A stretch of DNA of 64,000 bases from Antedon mediterranea. Taxonomy: Eukaryota > Echinodermata > Crinoidea > Comatulida > Antedonidae. The position numbers and the translations under genes are program-made. Below are positions 35,264 to 45,612 of the stretch, piece by piece. Under the pieces are notes generated by a model. The model was not told where the DNA came from. It did no database searches and was given only the letters and a program-made list of their open reading frames with translations. Each line of letters starts with the position of its first letter. The stretch's first letter is position 1. The stretch is from assembly GCF_964355755.1 (NCBI RefSeq), contig NC_092673.1, positions 10,981,001-11,045,000 of the forward strand. Direction: 5' to 3'.

Positions 35264-36986
35264 GTACTTTGATCCGAATAAAGAAGTAGTAATCCAATGT
35301 GACGCATCATCTTTTGGACTAGGAAGTGTTTTAATGCAAGATGGTCACCCGATACGCTATAGTTCGCGATCACTAACGTCAGCCGAAATGAACTATTCTC
35401 AGATAGAAAAAGAAATGCTAGCTATTTGTTTTTCACTTGAAAGGTTTAACAACTATGTCTACGGACGTTCAGTTACGATCCAGTCTGATCACAAACCTCT
35501 TGAGTCAATTACAAAGAAACCAATTCACAAGGCGAGTCCCAGACTACAGCAGATGATGCTACGACTATTAAAATATGATATAAATGTCACATATGTTCCA
35601 GGTCGTGAAATGTATATCGCAGACGCACTGAGCAGAGCGGTTCCGATGGAAACTGTCACAAATGATCCTGAAATTCTACAATATCGTATACATGCCGTAC
35701 ATGAGCTGTTGAGTATGAGTAAAGCTAGAATAACGGAAATACAACAAGCGACTAACGAGGACGAGACACTAAAGGAACTATCGAAACAGTGCCATATTGG
35801 CTGGCCTGAGCGACGTCAGTCAGTCAGCGTAAAGATAAGACAATTTTGGCCGATGCGTGACGAAATTTATGAACACGAGGGACTAATGTTTATTGGGCAG
35901 AAATTGATAGTACCAGAAAGCAAGCGAGAATTCATGCTTAACCGCATTCATGATGGTCATTTAGGAATAGAGAAATCCAAGGCCAGAGCCAGAGAGTTGT
36001 TGTACTGGCCCGGTATCACCAATGCTATTCATGACATGGTATCAAGATGTACGACATGTGCGAAGTACAAAAGGAAAAATCAACGTGAACCAATGATACC
36101 TCACGAAATACCTGAAATACCCTTTTATAAAGTTGGGGCAGACATTTTCAACTTTGGAGGAAATGACCACTTAGTAGTTGTAGATTATTATTCAAAAGTC
36201 GTCATGCTACGCAACAAAACTGCCAAAGAAGTAATCGGCAGGCTAAAAACGATTTTCGCGAGACATGGCATTCCAGCAACATTTGTAAGCGACAACATGC
36301 CTTTCGCAAGTTTTGAAATGAAAGAGTTCGCTAAATCATGGGGGATAGAACTAATCACATCGAGCCCCACCTATGCACAAAGCAATGGTCAAGCTGAACG
36401 GTGCATACAGACAGTCAAGCAATTGTTAAGGAAAGCCGCTGATGACTTTCACGGAGACTTTCATTTAGCTTTACTCGCTTATCGAGATGCGCCATTGGGA
36501 GGTATCGGCAAATCTCCAGCACAGTTGCTGATGAACAGAAGGCTTAGAACACGAATTCCTATCGCACGCGAGCAACTTAAGCCAACACTGATTCCAGACG
36601 CACATAATTCGTTGATCGTTAGACAAGACAAACAGGCGGAATATTACAATCGTGGAACGCGAACGCTACAATCACTGAAAGGAAACGAGATAGTCCGTCT
36701 CAACAAAGGCCGAGAATGGGTCCCCGCGAAAGTGTTATCTGAACATGTTACCCCGAGATCATATATGGTCGCTACACAAAACGGACAAGTGTACAGACGC
36801 AATCGCCGACAATTAAATCAATCACATGAAGAAGATATTAATGTTGAAGGGGAAGTGGATGAAACTCCTATCGAAACTCCGCCGAGGACACCTGATCCTC
36901 AAAAGGAAGAGGTAGTAATCACCAGACCAAAGCGAAATAGACGTGTACCCAAACGTTTCGATGACCTCATAATGGACAAATACTAA
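35264..36986 (+). CDS. Gypsy Pol, second part: RNase H and integrase
   Basis: The frame is open from within the insert (ATG at 35181), but true Pol sequence begins at 35264. RNase H: 'IQCDASSFGLG' (Asp), 'EKEMLAICFSLERF' (Glu), 'SDHKPLE' (Asp). Integrase: an H-H-C-C zinc domain ('HDGHLGIEKS', 'CTTCAKYK') and the D,D-35-E triad, with 'GADIFNF', 'VSDNMPF' and 'GQAERC' all present. A basic C-terminal tail ends at 36986. Apart from the two insertions, this coding region shows no internal stop. Polypurine tract 'aagaaaaagggaga' lies at 37117-37130 just before the 3' LTR. Confidence 0.9.
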
Positions 36987-37130
36987 TTAAAAGACTCATT
37001 GTTCATAATTTCTCTGCCAGATATCCATGTTTTATTATACCCAAATGTTTACATCATCATAGTTTAATTGTTTCATTAAGAGTTTGATATTTTGATTACG
37101 ATTGTTGTTAATGTTTAAGAAAAAGGGAGA

Positions 37131-37300
37131 TGTCACATATCTATCTATATCAAATATATGTGTGTATGACGTCACAGTCAGGAGTTCCCAGCATGCTTTG
37201 AATAAAGTTACACTCTCCCTCATTGATCTCATTATAGTCGTCTGTCATTTTATTTCTTGCAACTATAATAATTGCAATATATACGTTTAACAACGTCACA
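37131..37300 (+). repeat. Ty3/Gypsy element, 3' LTR (170 bp)
   Basis: Matches 29624-29786 except for the two small length differences noted there. CTGTC (37301-37305) follows and equals the left flank. The element with flanking duplications thus spans 29619-37305. Confidence 0.9.
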
Positions 37301-37305
37301 CTGTC

Positions 37306-37840
37306 AACATAAAGGGAGGTATTTACAATAACTTTCTTTTGACTGTCAATCTAGGCCAATGTTATAATAATACTAGTCCTGGTAAATTTTTTTTTGGTTA
37401 TCAGATGCCGTGTTGGGGGGGGGGGGGGTCCAATCAATTATCGTCAGAAGGTGAACAATCAGTCTAGGTAGCAGCAGCAGATTATTAGGAACGCCTGCTT
37501 CATTAATTAATCTAGAAAAAGGTTTGTACATTATCTATTTGTTTATTAGCCTTCTCCTAACACAATTATATTTTCTTTAAAAAAAGGTTTTATAAGTGGT
37601 TTCAACATTTATGATAGTAATGTCACAGTTCTGTGTCTGGACGCAACTTCATAGACCTACTAGTTATATTATTCATATTAACTGATACTTACTCTTCATT
37701 TACCGTAAAGTTCAGTTTTAATGAAATATAATAATATAAATTGGCTTCGTAACAATTAATTAGTGTTGAAAAGGTTAGTTTTTTGGTGATAGGTAAAAAT
37801 GACATGTAACTTCGTAATCAATTTATTTTTTTTTGTATAA
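37306..37840. other. No recognisable gene; poly-G tract
   Basis: A run of about 14 G lies near 37414-37428. Nothing else is recognised. Confidence 0.3.
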
Positions 37841-38200
37841 AGGCCCAATTACACTATGACGATAACGACGGACGATAAATATATAGCATGCATTTTTTTT
37901 ACATAAACCAAAGAAATTAGAAAGGTTTTCGTTCTAGACCTATAGGATAATCATTTATGCTGTCTTTGATAAAAATAATGTTTTTCAAATTCCAATCAAA
38001 TGACGTCATGATAAATAAAAACAATAAAATCGCTGTATTGTCACGATATTATTGGTCTTACTAATCATGACGTCATTTGATTGGACGTGTGAAAATATAA
38101 TTTTCATCAAAGGAATTGTTTATATTTCTTTTGGTTTATGTATTAAAAATGCACATTTGTCTATTTATCGTCGATCGTTATCGTCCTAGTGTATGGGCCT
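37841..38200. mobile_element. MITE-like foldback element (360 bp)
   Basis: The ends (AGGCCCAATTACACTATGACG at left; reverse complement of the right end AGGCCCATACACTAGGACG) pair over about 40 bp, and the pairing continues loosely inward ('ttttttttacataaaccaaa' against 'ttttggtttatgtattaaa', then 'tgacgtcatga' and 'tcatgacgtca'). No ORF. The target duplication is unclear. Confidence 0.65.
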
Positions 38201-38437
38201 TATGCTGTAAATGTTCAATTAATTGATCATTCCGATTTTATTAGTTGGACTCTTGCACAGTTGCTGTCTAATCGTTGTTGTGTAATATCATTTCGAACCA
38301 TATTAAAATCATAAAGAGATTCATATTCCTTAACATATGTGGCTGTGCATGGAAGTCCGGTCTACAAAAACTCGGGCCCGGGATCATTGTTATTGGGCCT
38401 GAAAGTGTTGGTGAATTCATAATTATACTTAATATTA

Positions 38438-38439
<2 letters not shown>

Positions 38440-38472
<33 letters not shown>
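38440..38472. repeat. (TA)n microsatellite
   Basis: An uninterrupted alternating TA run; ORFs across it on both strands are artefacts. Confidence 0.8.
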
Positions 38473-38478
<6 letters not shown>

Positions 38479-38514
38479 GTTATTATACAATTTAAAGCAA
38501 AACCCGTTGAATCT

Positions 38515-39940
38515 CAAATCATTAGGACTAGAAATTTGGCTTATCAATCAAATAAATACTTTCGTTCAAAATGAAACTCCAACCTCTCTAAAAGATTGAA
38601 CTCGAAAACGGACCGTTTTTTTTAATTGGGTATGTTGAAACATTTCAATATTCATTTAAAAAAGTACATTAATTATGGTATTGATCAGTGGCTATAGAGG
38701 CGTAAAAACCCTCGGTCAATATCATGTAAAATGCACTGTGGAAGGGTCATTATTAAGACTGCAAAATTGGGCTTATCAACAAATAAATACTTTCGTTCAA
38801 AATGTAAAATCAAGGCTGAAAAATTGGGCTTATCAACAACAAAATATTTTATTATTAGACGCGATAATATCAAGGATAATCAGTATAATTATTAATATAG
38901 CCACTGTTACCAGTTTTATTCTACATGCTAAAGTAAATAAAAATCCACTAGAAAACAAACAAGTCTGAATGTTATGCTTATTAGCCATGTTATGTTTGTT
39001 ACTGTATGCCTATGGTTGTTTGCAATGTCCACATATTATTTCCGTGGGCATATCCATAGTGTATCACTCACAAAAAAGACGTGTGAGGTTCTTTCTTTAG
39101 ATTTTGAAGAATGATTTGTGTTACAGGTTGACACATGAGTCAAATGCTCAAGATATCGGCTAACGCCATGGGACCCTTGGCTTATCAATGAATAATAAAT
39201 ACAGTACTACTTTTGTTCAATTGAAATCGGAATCTGACCGTTTCATTAAATTGGGTGTGATTAGGCCTAAACATATAATAATTTATTAAAAAGGTACAAT
39301 AAAAACAAATGCATCAGAGGCGTAGAACCCACGGTCAATATCATGTAAAATGTATATGGTATAAGCACTGTGGAAGGGGTCATTATTATTAAACTGGAAA
39401 TTCGGCTTATCAACAAATAAATACTTTCGTTTAAAATGTAAAATAAGACTGCAAAATTGGGCTTATCAACAAATAAATACTTTCGTTCAAAATGTAAAAT
39501 AAGACTGCACAATTGGGCTTATCAACAAATAAAATACTTTTTTTTCAAAATGTAAAATTAAGACTGGAAAATTGGGCTTATAAACAAATAAATACTTTTT
39601 TTCAAAATGTAAGAAAACATTTTTTAAATATAATCCTTAAGCTCTGTCTATACTATCAAACTAAATATGATGTGCCCATATTATATAGACATGACGATGT
39701 CCACTACGATATTCGGGCATATCACTACCATATTTGGGCACATCACACTTTTTTTGTTAAACTAGTTGGGACAGTGTAGACACAGAACTATGTGATCGAA
39801 ACATAAGTCGGAATTGGACTGACGCGATTGATTTAATTGGGTATTTTTATTAATGTAATGATTCATTAAAAACTATAATACCGATACGCGTTTGGTATTG
39901 ATCAATGGTGCAAAAAACCCTGAGAAATAATGGTATAACG
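38515..39940 (+). repeat. Minisatellite-like block with higher-order repeats
   Basis: The 56-59 bp unit 'ggcttatcaacaaataaatac...aaatgtaaaataagactg' occurs four times in tandem at 39391-39612, with further copies at about 38525-38580 and 38757-38870. A larger unit containing 'gaggcgtaga.cc..cggtcaatatcatgtaaaatg' occurs at about 38690-38760 and 39310-39400, and a weak third copy ('tattgatcaatggtgcaaaaaaccct') at 39895-39925. This explains all the short ORFs of the stretch. Confidence 0.7.
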
Positions 39941-40739
39941 CGATTTGGTGATAGCTTAGCAATAATACAACCCATATACTATTATTATAAATACCTATTA
40001 CAAATCCATTCATATAACTTTTCATCGCGAACCGAAAATGTATAAATGTTATTCTATAGACAGTAATTATATATTCAAAAGCCATATTATTATTATTATC
40101 AATACCTAAATGCGATATTAATAACCACATAAACATAAATTATTCCCAATACAAGTTTGTGCGTTTAATTCTAGAAAGAAACGACTGTGCTGACAGGCCA
40201 ATGACATAAATCACAAGTAAAGTCGCAATTGTTCACTTGCGTTTTGATTGGCTGACCTATTATATTAGATTAGAAGACTGTCCAGTCAAAAAGTTACGCG
40301 GCGTTTTTTGTAAGAAATATTTCTTGTTTATTCTTTCTTTTGCCCAAAAATGGAAAATGAAGTGTTTCTTCAAAATAACTGCAAATTTATGCAGAATACA
40401 GGTCAAATAACAATTGAAGTGACAGGTTCCTATCTCTATGTGAAATCTCATGAGGTAGATTTTGCTATTTTGCACAATTTACGGCGACAGCTGTATGACG
40501 AGCGCTCACGGCGATATCGTAAACCTTGTGCATCCCTAATATGTTGTCAAAATATGGTATTAACACAACACCACAATGTGTAATTCATCTGGGCCATCGC
40601 TTTTAACTTTAGCATTGTTTTTGTCATAAAGTCAAATAAAAACTCTTTTATTATATTTTTTTTAATGTAAACCACAAGAAATACTGGTACTGTAGTACTG
40701 ATTTATATTATCATTTTTTATAATTACTGTTATTTTTAG
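39941..40739. other. Non-coding, probably PIGK intron
   Basis: No other feature recognised. A 77-residue ORF at 40350-40583 has no recognisable similarity and no splice or repeat context; I do not call it a gene. Confidence 0.35.
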
Positions 40740-40816
40740 CTGCCGTTTTCAACAATGCTAAGCAATTTCTAAACGTTTATGGTGATGACATTGAAGTCGA
40801 TTACAGAGGTTATGAG
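40740..40816 (+). CDS. PIGK: PIGK exon (visible exon 1 of 4)
   Basis: PIGK (GPI8) is the catalytic cysteine-protease-like subunit of the GPI transamidase in the ER membrane. It cleaves the C-terminal signal of precursor proteins and transfers the GPI anchor. This 77-bp exon encodes a segment including 'NVYGDDIEVDYRGYE', very close to the conserved animal sequence. The acceptor is 'ttatttttag|CT' and the donor 'GAG|gtttgt'. It starts with the last two bases of a split codon and ends in phase 0. Upstream exons (signal peptide, 'ADDMAC' region) are not visible in this window, so they lie beyond its left edge or are missing. Confidence 0.93.
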
Positions 40817-41054
40817 GTTTGTATCTAGTGAAACCATTTTTTAATGAAAAGAATTTTGTGTTCACTTCTGGTTAGACCAGCTGTTCAATTTTTTGAAAGC
40901 GACCGACTTTCAAAAAGGGGACTTCTCGTAAATGATCACCTCCCAGACCGTACATCTTAAGCAACCACACTCGTTAGCGACCACCTCTATTGAATGACCA
41001 GCATCTCTGTTAAGGGACCGCTTCATCTCATAAGAGACCACCGCTGTTGGTGTT

Positions 41055-41155
41055 TCCACATTAGCTGGAGGTTTTACTACATTAGCGGTGGATTGTTCTA
41101 CATTAGCGGTTGTTTCAACATTAGCTGGCGTTTCTACATTAGCGGTTGTAACAAG
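41055..41155. repeat. Intronic minisatellite 'acattagcggt/acattagctgg'
   Basis: About five degenerate copies of a roughly 20-24 bp unit lie in the intron between the first two visible PIGK exons. On the minus strand they read as repeated Thr-Ala-Asn-Val-Glu, which explains the 90-residue minus ORF; there is no sign that it is a gene. Confidence 0.65.
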
Positions 41156-41233
41156 AAACTCTATAGTGAAATTTATAACCAATCTTTGATAATTTATTAG
41201 TATAAATTCATATGTATTTAATTTGTTTACTAG

Positions 41234-41442
41234 GTTACAGTTGAAAACTTCATCCGTGTGTTGACAGGACGTCTCCCACCAGGCACGCCCCGATCCAAAA
41301 GGTTATTATCTGATGACCGTAGTAACATTTTGATATATATGACTGGTCATGGCGGCGATGGATTCCTTAAGTTTCAAGATGCTGAAGAGATTTCAAGCAT
41401 TGAGCTTGCTGATGCCTTTCAACAGATGTGGCAGAAACAAAG
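41234..41442 (+). CDS. PIGK: PIGK exon (visible exon 2), catalytic His
   Basis: A 209-bp exon, acceptor 'tttactag|GTT', donor 'AAG|gtaaat'-type at 41443. It encodes '[13 protein letters not shown]', '[20 protein letters not shown]' and '[14 protein letters not shown]'. The 'TGHGG' block carries the catalytic histidine of the C13 (legumain-like) protease fold. It begins in phase 0 and ends two bases into an Arg codon completed by the next exon at 50417. Sequence is close to vertebrate PIGK with conservative changes only, so the gene looks functional. Confidence 0.95.
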
Positions 41443-42479
41443 GTAAATTCAGTTCTTTTGAATATTCTTGTGGTTTTTCTTATCTCATTCAGCTACTTTG
41501 TTTTTTAACCAAAAGATGGAATAGTCTGAGGGTCTGTTTCTGCTGAAAAAATCAAAATAATCGACTATTTTAATATTCGATTATTTCGATTTTTTTTTGC
41601 AGACAATTTTGTGGTTTGTGGTACTTATAATATAATTTTTTTAAATTCAATTTAAATTCAAAAATTTATTTTTCTTAATACATTTTTTTTTTAAATCTAG
41701 AAACCGGTTTTAAGGGTTTATAGATCATTAAATGTTTAAGAGAAAGGATTTTTTTAATAGGAGGAATATAATTTATATTTCTTCATCATCATCCATCATT
41801 ACAATTTCTTCTTCTGGTTTTATAAAATCACCTGTTATATATATGTAGCAATACTCTAAAAGCAGTATTATTATCTTATTGTATTTAAGTTCATATTTAC
41901 TTAGTAGCTTGTATATCCTCAATGATCATATTGATTGTTTCCTCATTTTATGCCTTTTAATAGTTTGCTAGAGTTTGTAGTTTAGTATAATTCCTAAGAC
42001 TAGATTATTCGGCAAGTCTCCCTCGGTTTTGAAGCAGGCGAACGTCGTGGACGACGTTTAAGAAAGGAGGGGTGGATGTAGCGATACTCTAAAAGCAGTA
42101 TTACTATTATTATCTTATTGAATTTAAGTTCATATTACTTAGTAGCTTGTATATCCTCAATGATCATATTGATTTTACACATTCCAAACTCTGAATTAAT
42201 TCAGACTGTACCTCCTTTATTGAGGTTTCCATAACAACTGGTCCATTTTGTAGGTTTTGTGGCGGGGAATAAGAAAGTTTTATAGCCTGTGTTATCTAGG
42301 AATACTGTGAAATTGGATAGATGAGTCAGATCTGGGTAGTTAGTATTGAGTTTTAAAAGTAAGTAGTTGTGAATATAATTAATAAAAGCATTTTGTATTA
42401 GAAATCTGTGTTTTATCGATTTTGTAGCTGAAATTGAGAACCTGGGTTTAAGTTATTATTGTTATTATTTTGTGAAGAG
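41443..42479. other. PIGK intron sequence with a direct repeat
   Basis: A stretch of about 95 bp ('actctaaaagcagtatta...ctcaatgatcatattgatt') occurs at about 41850-41940 and again at about 42084-42175. No gene is visible. Confidence 0.5.
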
Positions 42480-43027
42480 CTATATTTGATTAGATTTTAC
42501 TGAAATAGATGGACGGTTATTTTGTATGAAAATAGTTGATTGATTGAAAGTTGATAAAACTTCAAATTGTTCATTCATATGATTATGAACATCAGTTTTC
42601 ACATACTTTTTATTATATACTTTCTCATCCTTTGAATCATCTTCTTCTTTCTTCAATCTGATACATTAATGTTTCTATTTTACCAGAATCATTCCTTCGA
42701 ATCTTAGGATACATACTTTTTTTTGGTATAAGATTATATTCAGATAATTTTGGTGAAACTTCTTCCAGTTTTTCATTACAAAACTTTGATATCTTTCCAT
42801 CACTCATCTCATCATTATACACAATTATATTCATACTATATGTTTTATATTGCGAACTGTATTTAATTCCATACGAATTACATCTTGATGTTTTCAATAC
42901 AAATTTTTTCTTTTCACTATTTGGAAATTCATACAATAATGGTATTTTCATACCAAAAAATAGGTATTCACAATTTTACCTGATGACAACTTTGTTTCAT
43001 CAAAACTTTCAATTCTTGCAATAGACA
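42480..43027 (-). pseudogene. Broken unknown protein gene in the PIGK intron
   Basis: The best single frame is 42637-42951 (104 residues, K/S/E-rich). On the minus strand an in-context start ('MSIARIESFDETKL') lies at about 43027, joined to it by a frameshift near 42955. After its stop at about 42636 another frame continues openly to a stop at 42480, with a slip in the GAAGAAGAA run near 42640. Together they outline a protein of about 180 residues with two frameshifts. The start and the alternating strand-like pattern remind me of small single-domain proteins of large DNA viruses or Polinton-like elements, but this is a weak impression. I cannot name the family. Confidence 0.45.
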
Positions 43028-43268
43028 TTATCTTTTATTTACTCTTCAATAAATTCCTTAACCCATTTCATTTAAATTCAAAAATGTATCCAAAAATACT
43101 AACCCTGAGATTTTTCGAAAATCATTAAAAAAATGCAATTTTTATCATTTTACATAATTATTATGCTAATCTCAGGGTTAATATAGTAATCTCAGGATTA
43201 GTTATAAACAACATACAAAATAAAAAAATATTTTTGTCCCTGCACTCTCCATTCTTAACTACTATTAT

Positions 43269-43473
43269 TAACCATATAGAATTGTGGTCCTACAAGAGGC
43301 GAAAGAGAACTTGATGTATACGCATCACGAATCATACCATACTGTAGTAAAGATCAATTGTTTTACCCTCGCGAGTTGGACATTTTTTTTAATTCTCATT
43401 TTATTTTAGGCAATTGCCAAGGATAACCACAAGTGAATTCATTCACTATCCTTGGAGTTACAAATATATTGAT
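43269..43473 (+). repeat. Direct repeat copy 1 (about 205 bp)
   Basis: Starts 'taaccatatagaattgtgg' and ends 'ggagttacaaat'. Copy 2 begins 331 bp downstream. Contains a hairpin, CCAAGGATA...TATCCTTGG with GTGAAT/ATTCAC inside. Confidence 0.75.
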
Positions 43474-43599
43474 ATGCAAAAATTCTCTTGGACAATAGAA
43501 CGGCCGTACCTTCTCCCGCACAACAACGTTTTTTTTGTGTTTTAGAGCGTTTCAGCTGCTTGACTCGTCTTGCCGAACTAGAGGGGTATACTTAGGAAG

Positions 43600-43808
43600 T
43601 AACCATATAAAATTGTGGTCCTACAAGAGGCGAGAGAGAACTTGATGTATACGCATCACGAATCGTACCATAGTAAAGATCAATTGTTTTACCGTCGCGA
43701 GTTGAACATGTTTTTTTTTATTCTCACTTTAGGCAAATTGCCAAGGATAACCACAAGTGAATTCATTCACTATCCTTGGAGTTACAAATCCTGACAAATC
43801 AAACCCAG
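43600..43808 (+). repeat. Direct repeat copy 2
   Basis: Matches 43269-43473 with few changes and includes the same hairpin (about 43741-43782). The 'ctcttggacaatagaacggccgta' tail found after copy 1 recurs at about 44014-44041, partly overlapping the LINE fragment. Confidence 0.75.
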
Positions 43809-43919
43809 GACCCTTGGATTGGTAGTCAAGCATCATAACCAACAAGCCCTAAAAGGCCTAGACAATTTGTGCTGATTAAAATCACTGATAAACAACTTTG
43901 GTGCGTCGGGAAACACGGC

Positions 43920-44410
43920 TTCTATCTTGTGAATTGTGTTTCAGAGCGTTTCAGCTGCTCGACTCGTCTTGCCATTTGGGTAATATACACCAAACACACA
44001 AATATTTGTGGGAATTCTCTTGGACAATAGAACGGCCGTAACGATATGCAAATTAGTTTAATGTCAGGATTGCATACCTTCTCCTTCACAACAACGGGTT
44101 GGTTAATAAAAACACACACACCACCACCAATTGTTTTTCATGAATTTAATGTCATATCTGCAGAACATTCTCATTCAGCCAGGTTTCCATGAAACATAAT
44201 ATATTTGTTTCTCTAAATGAGTTGACATACCGCATGTATGTATTTAATTTTTCCATTTTATTTTTAATAGACTTTACATTTGACAGAATAATTGTAATGT
44301 AATGTAATGTGTAATTTCTCCTTTCCTTTCTTGAGTATGTCCTTAAAAACCATCTGGTATGTGTAGATCTGGTACCAAAGCCGGTGTGTTTGACCAAAGA
44401 TTCGACAGCA
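43920..44410 (-). pseudogene. LINE endonuclease fragment, minus strand
   Basis: On the minus strand the first frame (44152-44397) has 'LSNVKSIKNKMEKL' and 'NILCFMETWLNENV', the N-terminal and Glu-containing blocks of AP-type endonuclease. The next frame (43922-44119) has 'VCVFINQ', 'CNPDIKLICISLRPFY' and 'PREFPQIFVCLVYI'. The order and blocks match LINE endonucleases common in deuterostomes. It is truncated before the catalytic 'GDFN' block and frameshifted, so it is inactive. Confidence 0.75.
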
Positions 44411-44459
44411 TTTCCCTGCTGTACGTTAATCTGACTATATGTTGGCTATCGCCCAAGTC

Positions 44460-44462
44460 TAA
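44460..44462. other. Target-site duplication TAA of the Harbinger element
   Basis: TAA precedes the left terminal repeat and recurs at 46124-46126. Three-bp TWA duplications are the PIF/Harbinger hallmark. Confidence 0.85.
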
Positions 44463-44697
44463 GGGTGCGTTCGAGCACAAAAAATATCAGTGCTAGTACC
44501 AGTTAATTCCCCGGTAGTTGAATGCCGTGTGTGCGCGAACGAGTGTGTTAATGAGAAAACCATTTCGACCACCCTTGACGATTTTGACCATCAAATTGGT
44601 GGGTAGCTAACCGTGTACCATCGCGAACGAAACGTAAGGCAGAGTCATTCCTTCGCATCAGTATACGCCAGCGTCCCTTTAATTGTCCAAACGCTCT

Positions 44698-44862
44698 TTA
44701 AACAACCATTCTTGTGCGTCTTAGCCGATAATTAAATACCCTCTCTTCTTGGCGGAAATTGGCACCCTCTGAAAATCCCTTCATGAGCCAAGACAATAAT
44801 GGATAGGCAGGGTCACCGAGAATTACTGGTGGCATCTGCACACCATTTATTTCTCTGTGCCA
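44698..44862 (-). pseudogene. Harbinger transposase exon 3, nonsense at catalytic Glu
   Basis: Acceptor 'attttcag|TGG' at 44863. The exon encodes 'PPVILGDPAYPLLSWLMK', with the second catalytic Asp in 'LGDPAYP', and 'FNYRLRRTRMVV', then TAA (44698-44700). In HARBI1-like proteins the residue at this place is the Glu of the DDE triad ('VxRAFG'). The sequence after the stop still reads 'RAFGQLKGRW', so a GAA-to-TAA change removed the catalytic Glu and truncated the protein. Confidence 0.8.
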
Positions 44863-44971
44863 CTGAAAATAAAAGTGAATCTATATCAATTAATTTGAAT
44901 ATTGTGGAGTGTGTAACTATTTTGCAGGATTTCTTTTAATTACATTTCTTACCAGTGCAGCCAACTAATAC

Positions 44972-45077
44972 CTGTGGGAATAAATCTCCATTTTCTTCTT
45001 TTTCATATAATGCAGAGTTTCTAAACACTCGTGCAGCATGTGCCCTTCCGGGAAAGCCAACATTCACATCTGTAAAC
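44972..45077 (-). pseudogene. Harbinger transposase exon 2
   Basis: A 106-bp exon with canonical signals: acceptor 'ttttcaccag' (ending 45078) and donor 'CAG|gtatta' (44971-44970). It encodes 'FTDVNVGFPGRAHAARVFRN', matching the segment after the first catalytic Asp in HARBI1-like proteins. Phases join exactly with exons 1 and 3. Confidence 0.8.
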
Positions 45078-45181
45078 CTGGTGAAAACAAAGTGTTGATA
45101 GTCCTATATTAATATAACATTCTAAACAATCTATAGTTTACAGTTGGCATACAGAGAAACTTTATCATATTTATTACGTAC

Positions 45182-45612
45182 CTCATTTTATTATCAACAA
45201 CTGCTTGAAGAATTAATGAATGGTAATGGTGGTAATCTGCTGGGTTATTTTTTGGTGCAATTATGGGTATATGTGTACCGTCAATAGCACCAGCACATTG
45301 TGGAAAACCATATTTTTGCTGAAACCCATTCATAACTTGTCGCAGACAATCTCCTTTTGGCCAAACAATGTAATCCTCCATCATTGAATCGATAATAGCA
45401 CCACACACTTCATGGACTACCTCACGAACTGTAGATCTTCCAACACCAAATAAATTTGATATAGTTCTTAATTCGCATGGAGTTGCTAACCTCCAAATTG
45501 TTATCCCAACAAGCCTCTCGACAGACAATCCATTCAGCGCATTTCTTTGAAGGTTGGGGGCCAGTCTGTCACAAAGTACTCTAAACACTCCCTGATTCAT
45601 TCGAATCATCAT
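45182..45612 (-). pseudogene. Harbinger transposase exon 1 (HARBI1-like)
   Basis: The ORF contains 'VERLVGITIWRLATP', a helix-turn-helix-like segment ('TISNLFGVGRSTVREVVHEVC') and 'CAGAIDGTHIPI' with the first catalytic Asp. The donor is 'ATGAG|gtacgt' at 45181. Upstream on the minus strand to about 45850 more codons in other frames ('RALLFRQRHAAQPRVMVNRCSQWW' split in two frames) suggest the N-terminus is frameshifted near 45600-45690. Related host genes (HARBI1) are single-copy nucleases, but the terminal repeats mark this as a transposon. Confidence 0.82.

Noticed and set aside
40350-40583. 77-residue ORF as an upstream PIGK exon or small gene
   Set aside because: It matches no PIGK segment, has no suitable splice donor in phase, and shows no recognisable similarity.
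40910-41182. 90-residue minus ORF with Thr-Ala-Asn-Val-Glu repeats
   Set aside because: Created by the intronic minisatellite.
45182-45612. Host HARBI1 gene
   Set aside because: It is bounded by 14-bp inverted repeats with TAA duplication and contains a nonsense codon, so it is a transposon copy.
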